Positions 57,461 through 64,000 of a stretch of DNA of 64,000 nt are shown here, one piece after another. The notes beneath the pieces were generated by a model. That model saw only the letters and a list, made by a program, of their open reading frames with translations. It did no database searches and had not been told where the DNA came from. The stretch spans positions 1 through 64,000 of the forward strand of contig CM065653.1 in the NCBI GenBank assembly GCA_033220425.1. Reading direction: 5' to 3'. The position numbers and the translations under genes are program-made. This DNA comes from Lepraria neglecta. Taxonomy: Eukaryota > Ascomycota > Lecanoromycetes > Lecanorales > Stereocaulaceae. The stretch's first letter is position 1. Each line of letters begins with the position of its first letter.

Positions 57461-58665
57461 TTAGTCTAGGTCCTGAAAGTTCGCATTTGGCGGATCCCTA
57501 TCCGACATGTACTTGAACCTCTCCTGATTCTCCTGCTTCAGCAAATAGCCAGGAATATCCAGATTCTCATCCATGCGATCAAAAATGTCCTCCCCCTTCC
57601 TAAATTCCATCCTCTCAAATATGTCCTCCCCATTCCTGATCCTCTTTAAGCAACTTTCCTTATCCAGGATATATGGATGATTGTAAGCCTTGCGGCTAAA
57701 ACTGTTAATCTTACCAAACAGCTCCCGCATCGTCGACATGCATGAACTGCAATGCCATGCTGCTTTATGAATAGACGCATGTACGTTCCCCGAGCGCAGG
57801 TCCTCTGGCTTGATGGTGTCGCTAGGACCATTGTAGAAGGTTGCTTGAGGATGAGGCCATGGTGGTTGCCTGTGCAGCCATTGGAAGGAATAATAGTAGA
57901 AGTCGCTGTTGAGGGTGATGCGCGGTGGGGATGCGCAATTGCGCAATACTTTTAGGGTAGCCGGTCTAGGGACCTCGTCGACGTCACCAATGACTAGAAC
58001 ATCGCCTTGGCTTGGGGCTTGATCGCCTGTGAGAGAAGCAAGAGCTTGGTCCAAGAGTGCATTACGAGAAAATTGTTCGTGCGCCCAGGTATCTCCAGTG
58101 GGAATGTTGGCGCTAGTAAAATTGACGACTGCATGGATGATTTTCGAATGGAAAGTCTAAAAAGCGGCCCATTGGTCTTTGAAATGTAGAGGCTTAGGGG
58201 CTTCTTGAAATGTTTGGGGAGACTCAAGAACCACAAAATAATCAACCTCGTCATTAAGCCCATTGAAGCGGATGCCAGTCGAGTTCGGTGTTGATGAGGA
58301 AAAGATCATAGACCGGCGCCGGTCACGTGTTGAATATACCTCCCAACGGCGTCGGTGGCAAAACTCCTTGGCGGGTTGCAGTGGCAAAAAGCCATGATCT
58401 CCCTCCTCCTTCAAAGCGAGCTGAGGTCCTATATACGGGATTCCGTCTTCGTCATTATCCGATACGAGTCGCGTGAGAAGAACGACAGCGTGCAAAGAAG
58501 CGCGGCCGTTGCTATAGAGGCAAGAATGAGTGGTCTTATGATGAGGAACCGCATTGAACATATACGTACTGGCTTCTCGCCAAGCCATTCGCATCCTTGG
58601 CGATCTGGGCAAGGAATTTGACAAGGAATTTGACGATGTTCTTGTTCTTGGTTCTGGTTTTTCAT
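57461..58665 (-). pseudogene. GT17 glycosyltransferase paralog, intronless and decayed
   Basis: It is homologous along its length to the five-exon gene at 59,251-61,772, but without any of its four introns. From 58,665: a polar tail, then a signal-anchor helix (FLIIRPLILASIATAALL), the stem, the conserved GDHGFLPL block, CHRRRWE-YSTRD, NDEVDYFVVLESPQTF, then the GDVDEVPR metal-binding DxD box (~57,985), FYYYSFQWLHR, WHCSSC and YMSDRDPPNANFQDLD. The frame changes near 58,440 and again around 58,300. An in-frame TAG lies near 58,157 where the paralog has Lys. A segment near the end (GEDIFERM/GEDIFDRM) is duplicated. GT17 enzymes (GnT-III-like, Pfam Glyco_transf_17) add GlcNAc to glycans in the Golgi lumen; the fungal role is not established. 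Confidence 0.83.
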
Positions 58666-59250
58666 CTGGTGTTTTCAGGGGTCATTCTATTCTTGGAACG
58701 CGTTTCACCTGTCTCGTCATCGCCAAAATAAAATTCAACGAGGACCAGCGCGCACTTTTATAACTCCATAACGAATGGCTTGATCGTAAAATTTCTGGTG
58801 AGGAAATTATGCAATCTGACTAAGGGAATAGCTTGCAGCCAAAAACTTGAGCTCAGCTTGAATCGTTGTGAAGTTACCAATTTTCGAAGTTCGCCCTCAT
58901 TGCATTTTATTTGGGCCTGTCAGATTGTCTTGGCAAAACGCGTGTTCCACCAACAAAGACGCGGGCTATTCTAACATGTTCAAGTTTTGTTCACGATCGT
59001 TAACAGTGAAGACTGATGGCTTGGGGCATGGTGATTCAACCTGCAGCATTCCCCAATCCGACACTAGCCCTCAGTGACCGTGACGCGAGTCGTTGGGAGG
59101 CGCCTCTGGATTTAGGAACGAGTCCCATTGCCAGACTTAGAGCATACTAGGCTCTTTGTAATCTTGGATGTATGTTCTAGAGACGTGTACAGTTTTCCCC
59201 GATGCAAAGCCAACACCATACATCTCGGACCATATCCCTCGCGACCCGCG
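58666..59250. other. Intergenic between the two GT17 copies
   Basis: About 0.6 kb, holding the 5' flank of the decayed copy and the 3' flank of the intact one. No repeat or gene recognised. Confidence 0.5.
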
Positions 59251-61772
59251 CTATCGGAGATCCCGAAAGTTTGCATTCTGCGGGTCACGATCCAGCATGT
59301 ATGAAAACTTCTGCCGGTTGTCCTCCCTTTGAAGATAAGCAGGTACGTCCGAGTTGTTGTCGATTCGATCATAAAGCTCCTTTGGTCTTTCGAACAAGTC
59401 TTCGCCTCTGCGGATCCTGTGTAGTAGTCTTGCGGTGTCAAGGAAGTATGGTTGGTTGTAACCTTTGTGGGAGAAGGATGTGATCTTGTTCTTGAGATCT
59501 CCCATGGTTCTGGAGGTTTAAAGTGTTAGTACCTTTTCTCAAGGTAGAAAAGCAACACCTGAGCTTGATGTAGAAACGCAAAGGCCGCAATTCACGCTTT
59601 CAAAGGAAAAACGTCTTCGTCATATTCAGCGCCATTCTCCGAAGTAGAAAATGTTGCATCTAGATCCCGAACATGCATCTTCAAACTGACCCCATGGGTC
59701 GGCGAGGGTGCAAAACTCAAGGGTCAGCTGAGCTCGCGGGTGACAAAAGAGTTCGGAATGGCACCGCCGCTCGGCACGCTCGAGACTCTTCTTTCCACTC
59801 AAATTCCATGTTTCCAGCTCTGTTTTAATCCAAGAAAGAGTATGTCCAACTCAGATTTGGATTCTCATTCCGGCTTCTCTGTCACCCGCGAGCCAAGGTA
59901 CCGCGCAAGAGGGTCACCGGTTCATGGGATGAACTCGTCTTAGATGCAGAACGGAGCCTCTCTACGCTTTCAGGATCTGTCTTCGGACTCACAAACCGGT
60001 TCTTGAAAGCGAAAAATGACCCTTCTTTGAGCCCACAGCCGTATTTTGACTCAAGTTGGGCCGCAGAAGTAGAAAAGAGAACCTGAAAGGTGTACATACC
60101 CGAAACAAGAACTGCAATGCCAACCAGTCATATATAGCTCGGCGTCAGCCTTATCCGTTCGTAGGCTCTCAGGTCTGACAGTGTTCTTTCCATTGAAATA
60201 TGTCGCTTGCGGGTGATGCCCTACGCACATTTCGGAGTCAGCATTCCTTCTTATGGGCAAAAGAAAGAGTGAAAGGACATGTTGAGGGAGCATAGCCAGA
60301 GTCACTGTTCCCACAATAGGACTCAGGACTCGGACAATAACATCGATTGGGAAGACAATGCTCCGAGAAGTACGTACATAGATCGCCTCGGTGAAGCCAC
60401 TGATAGCTATAATAATACATCTGGGTTCGAAGTGTCACACGTGGTGGAAAAGCACAATTACGAAGAGCGGTAAGGGTGCCTGTAAGCGTTCCAGAGTCAG
60501 CCCTTCCCCATCAGGTCTACGGCTGGGAAATAAGACAAGTCTTGGGAGCATCTGGAGGCAAAATGCCCACCAGTAGCTCACGAAACATGGTCTCACCACT
60601 CAGATTGCGATGCGAACCAGGGGTTGGATTTGCTCTGAGAGTATGCATACCGATACGGGGTATTTCGTCGATATCTCCAACAAGAAGCACATCACCCTGG
60701 TTGGGGGCTTGAGCTCCTGTCAAAGAGAGCATGACTTGATCAAAAAGGGCGTTTCTATGGGAGATTTTGGAATCAGCATTGGTCTGTGGAAACAAGAGTT
60801 GAGTGAAAATATAGTCATGGAGCGTTAACCAGGCTTGAGGAGTTGGTAGCAGCCTGTAGATGCCCATGTTCGCTACAAGACATGATGTATCTTAAGCGAG
60901 TTGAGTCAATACAGTCATCCTTGGCCGTCCCTTCTCGACGAAAATTGGCTGTTCAAAGCTCTTGACACAGCTTTTCGGGGACCATTCTGCTCGCGGATCA
61001 AACTTATGACTGCATATGAGCATAGTTTCAAGCGCCGAAGCTACCCTTCCATGCTATTGTGGAACACAGATATGGCCAAAACTTTGGTCTAAAACCTTTC
61101 ATGATATGAAAAGAAGGGCAGCAGGAGTAGGCAGTCGATAACACGAAGGCGTGATTCAAGACGTACGTACCGAGTAAAGCGTTCATGTTCCCAGGTATCG
61201 TCTTTTGGGATTCTCTTGGCGCCTGAATCGTCCAGAACGTGGTGGATAATCTTATGTTGAAAGTCTTTGAATTGAGACAAGTTATCCTTGAGGTGAAGGG
61301 GTTTTGGATTCATTTGAAAGGTAGTAGGGGATTCCAGAATGACGAAATAGTCGACTTCTTTGTCGAGCTCATTGAGACGAATTTCAAGGAAATCGAGCTC
61401 AGTGTTCATAAGAAATAGGTCATAGACCTTCCGACGCTGATCCCGAGTGGCGTAGGGCTCCCAGCGACGTCTTTGACAGTAATCCCGAGCCTCACGTAAT
61501 GGTAGGAAACCATGTGCTCCGTCTTCAATAAGGGCCTGATTCGGGCCAGCATAAGGTGGGCTTGGGTGCCATTCTTCGGATCGGAAAATTCGGGCGATTA
61601 GTAGCCATACAAGTAAACCGAATACTGTAAACGACGCAAGCCATTTTAGGCGTAGATAGGTCAAGGACATAGTCCTTGGGGCGTGGGAATCCTGGTGTTT
61701 GGGTAGGTCAAAAGGCTCCAACATGTGGGGATCAACGCTCGAAACGCGCTGTCGTGCGACCCTCGAGAACAT
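59251..61772 (-). CDS. GT17-family glycosyltransferase (GnT-III-like), five exons, intact
   Basis: Exons 61,772-61,171, 60,754-60,651, 60,479-60,378, 60,220-60,100 and 59,509-59,251. The sum is 1,188 nt (395 aa plus stop), and all four joins restore the frame and the homology to the neighbouring paralog. Introns are GT-AG, of 416, 171, 157 and 590 bp. Architecture is type II Golgi: cytosolic tail of ~43 residues, signal-anchor helix ~44-63, short stem, then the catalytic domain. That domain has GAHGFLPL, CQRRRWEPYATRD, LNELDKEVDYFVILES, the DxD box GDIDEIPR (Asp ~228 and ~230), YYYSYQWLHRG, GWHCSSC and SYMLDRDPQNANF. Pfam Glyco_transf_17 proteins transfer GlcNAc from UDP-GlcNAc to N-glycan mannose; the fungal acceptor is unknown. 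The first and last introns are long for a fungus. Confidence 0.9.
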
Positions 61773-62969
61773 CCGATAGGTGTTGATAGATTTTGAGGCT
61801 CTAAGACTTAGGAATAGACGGCAATAACGACTGACATCATACTGCTATTGATGGAGATAACAGAGGAAAGATGGGACGAAAGCGACTTCCCAACGCCGAA
61901 AGTGCCTAAAAACAGCCGCAAAATTGTACCCCAAAGACAGGACGGAAAGAGTGAGCCAATGAAAGGAAGCTGAGGGGTGCTCAAGCCAAAGGAGTACTAA
62001 ACCGCATGCAAATCGACAGGGTAGTGAAGTCTTCCGAAAATCCCGGTTCCACATGAACCAATAATGATCACTTCTGATGCCTGCATGATGCCCTCCACTG
62101 TCACATCTTTAGGTGCTCGCATTCGCTTAGATTGCTAGTACATTGAAACCATTGTTGCCAATCAAGCGATGCTTACGATCATCAGCACTGAACTCATGTG
62201 TCCACACAGGCCACCATGCTGCCAACAGTCAAGAATAGGACAAGCGACAAATCGCTCCTTGTTTCTCGATTCGGCAACATTCACCCGATGCAATGCAAAG
62301 AGATTGCACGATGCAAGGATCTAAAGTGATTTGGGTCTTTCGAGGCGAGACACACTAGCAGGGCCACATTGGACAGCCGGAACCTTCGGGTTCACAAAGG
62401 TCTAAGCCGTATCGAGTAGCGCGTAAGGTCTAGGCACAGTGCCGCTCGCCCGGCAACCTTTGGTCTTCTCGCGCTAAAATTCTAAGTACTACGTAGTATA
62501 TTGTTATTGGAACAAATACAATGGTAGAATCAAGAATGATCGAGGGAATAAAGGATCATACATCTCTCAATAACTTGCGTGCTGTTACCTAACTGCGCGA
62601 GAAAGGCTTTAAAAGCGATTTAGATCAGGAAAATGGCGTGATTTTTTGGATGTAAGACTGCGTTTCTTGTGAATCGGATACAACCGCTCGAGCCCTCTGC
62701 GGAAGATTGAACTAATTCACTCGGTGGTGTCCGCAAGCGCCTACGCTGTTCGTCAAATCGAGTCTAGACGACCAATGGTGTCGAGACAGGAGCTGGGGGT
62801 ATCTGGGACGTTTTGTATGTGGCGTACTCCCCTCGGCCTGTCTTGTGTTTTTGCTGGACGGAAACTTCCTTGTTCATTCTTACATCCTCTGCATGGAAAC
62901 TCGAAGCTTGACAAGAGAATTCACATATGGCAGGGAACCTCAAGGGATCAGAGGACGAGCAGGGGTTTT
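61773..62969. other. Intergenic, nothing recognised
   Basis: 1.2 kb between two divergently placed genes. Short frames at 61,845-62,054 and 62,724-62,960 show no family resemblance. The first exon and promoter of the next gene may lie in its right part. Confidence 0.45.
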
Positions 62970-64000
62970 GGTAGGGTCTACCCTTCGCCTTCGCCTTCGA
63001 TCCATGCTTCTGTCTACGCCTTACCAACGACGTGAGCTCTAATATATCTGACACGTCATACAGGTCTCCAAAGCGACCGGAACCCTCAAGGGCCAGGAGC
63101 TCGTATTATTCCGACGTCCACTTGCTCGACCCTCATGCTCGCCGGGATTCTGAAGATGGCCTACGGTCCCAGCTTGGGGGCTTTTGTCACACCCTCAAGC
63201 TCAACATTGTCTACGGCCTCACTTCCAAGGTCTCTGTTAGAAGAAAAGAAAAGAGAAAAAGTGCCACGTACAAGCACCGAGGCCATACAATACTGCGCTA
63301 TGTAATCCACATACTTCCTGTCGCAGCAGCGTTAGTGTTGGTCGTCTTGAATTGCACGCAATACTACATTGGTGGCGAACTTGCTGGGCCGGACAACGAG
63401 GACACCGAAAGATTTGGAGGCTTACTATTTGCAGCCAAGCTGCACGAATTCCTCATGCTGGCGTCACTGGGAACGATCATCTTTACTTACTTTCGCCGAG
63501 AGCTCGCGTCCGGGACTGGTATACCCTTGCGCGCATTGTTTGTTGGAGTTCAGATCAACAGCATCAGTTGGCTTTGGTCGCCAGAGTTCCTCGGGATAAT
63601 GTGTCACAAGTGGAAAGCGAATCGAAAGCGGAAAGCTGTACTCATTGCAATTATCCTTGTCTGTACTCTGCTTGGAGTCTCCGTGGGGATATCGTCTGCA
63701 GCCTTGATAAGGCCACGCCTCGATAGTTGGCCGGCTGGAGGAACATCGTTTTGGATTAACGCGAACAGCTATGTTCTGTCCCCGCAGACTATAGAAGACT
63801 CGTCTTCCCTGGAGCACTGTGCCTTCGACACTGGTGATGCTGCTTGCCCGTACGGTGACTGGCAACTGATCCAGCAAGAATACCATGCTTTCTGGCCACG
63901 TCTTTTCCCCATGGGGTCTATGCCATTACACATAGATATCCCCAGCCCATTTTCGCTGAGGACAATGAGAATCTTTCAACGGAGCTCTAGCGATGACTGG
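62970..64000 (+). CDS. Multi-pass membrane protein, 3' end beyond the window
   Basis: One frame is open from about 62,976 to the window edge (about 340 codons) without an in-frame ATG, so the start must be in an upstream exon; TTTGGTAG at 62,968-62,975 is a possible acceptor. It reads a polar Ser/Arg-rich N-terminus (SPKRPEPSRARSS, SDVHLLDPHARRDSEDG). Hydrophobic spans follow near 63,300-63,350 (ILPVAAALVLVVLNCT), 63,450-63,490 (EFLMLASLGTIIFTYF), 63,525-63,570 and 63,635-63,690 (KAVLIAIILVCTLLGVSVG). Then comes an extracytoplasmic-looking Cys-containing region (CAFDTGDAACPYGDW). This layout is common among uncharacterised fungal membrane proteins; I do not know its function. Confidence 0.75.

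Overview
The window comes from a filamentous ascomycete (Pezizomycotina; class uncertain). The signs are short GT-AG introns, fungal protein families (GH17, GT17, NmrA, berberine-bridge-type FAD oxidase, F-box), and a 39.7-kb block with the signature of repeat-induced point mutation (RIP): CpA and TpG are almost gone, TpA is in excess, and almost no open frames survive. At about 39.7 kb this changes abruptly to normal gene-bearing sequence, the layout of a two-compartment fungal genome.

Block 1-39.7 kb. Bases 1-8,089 and 21,248-29,337 are near-identical inverted arms (x pairs with about 29,337-x) around a 13-kb spacer. Each arm holds a Tc1/mariner-type TIR transposon with an internal ~250-bp tandem repeat, then Ty3/Gypsy LTR and gag sequence, then part of a Gypsy element. 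The right-arm transposon is complete to its ends: 25,886-31,050, 87-bp TIRs, TA on both sides, DD34E transposase. The left copy runs off the window start. The spacer holds the rest of the plus-strand Gypsy element, a second chromovirus on the minus strand (12,252-19,188; 127-bp LTRs, AATAC on both sides) inserted in a DIRS/Ngaro-like reverse transcriptase relic, and a short minus-strand Gypsy copy. Beyond the right arm lie a GC-rich patch, a tyrosine-recombinase relic, a 133-bp direct repeat and a RIP-eroded MFS transporter gene.

Boundary. An F-box gene begins at 35,941 inside the RIP block, is split by a Ty1/Copia element (36,280-39,727; 179-bp LTRs, ATTCC on both sides), and resumes in the same frame at 39,733 in normal sequence. 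RIP-type change fades from left to right across this junction.

Gene region 39.7-64 kb. In order: NmrA-like protein (-), an uncharacterised Ala/Gly-Pro-Tyr-rich protein (+), a patch of short MITE-like repeats, a secreted FAD-linked oxidase (+), a small multi-exon unknown (-), a short-chain dehydrogenase pseudogene (-), an aldo-keto reductase pseudogene (+), a GH17 cell-wall glucanase/glucosidase (+), a small unknown (-), two tandem GT17 glycosyltransferases (-; one decayed and intronless, one intact with five exons), and a multi-pass membrane protein running off the right edge. Several genes look whole except for one missing base, which may be pseudogenisation or assembly error. No operon-like logic is expected; the redox genes (NmrA, FAD oxidase, SDR, AKR) could be remnants of a catabolic or metabolite cluster, but that is inference. 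I saw no tRNA, rRNA, CRISPR array or telomere repeat.
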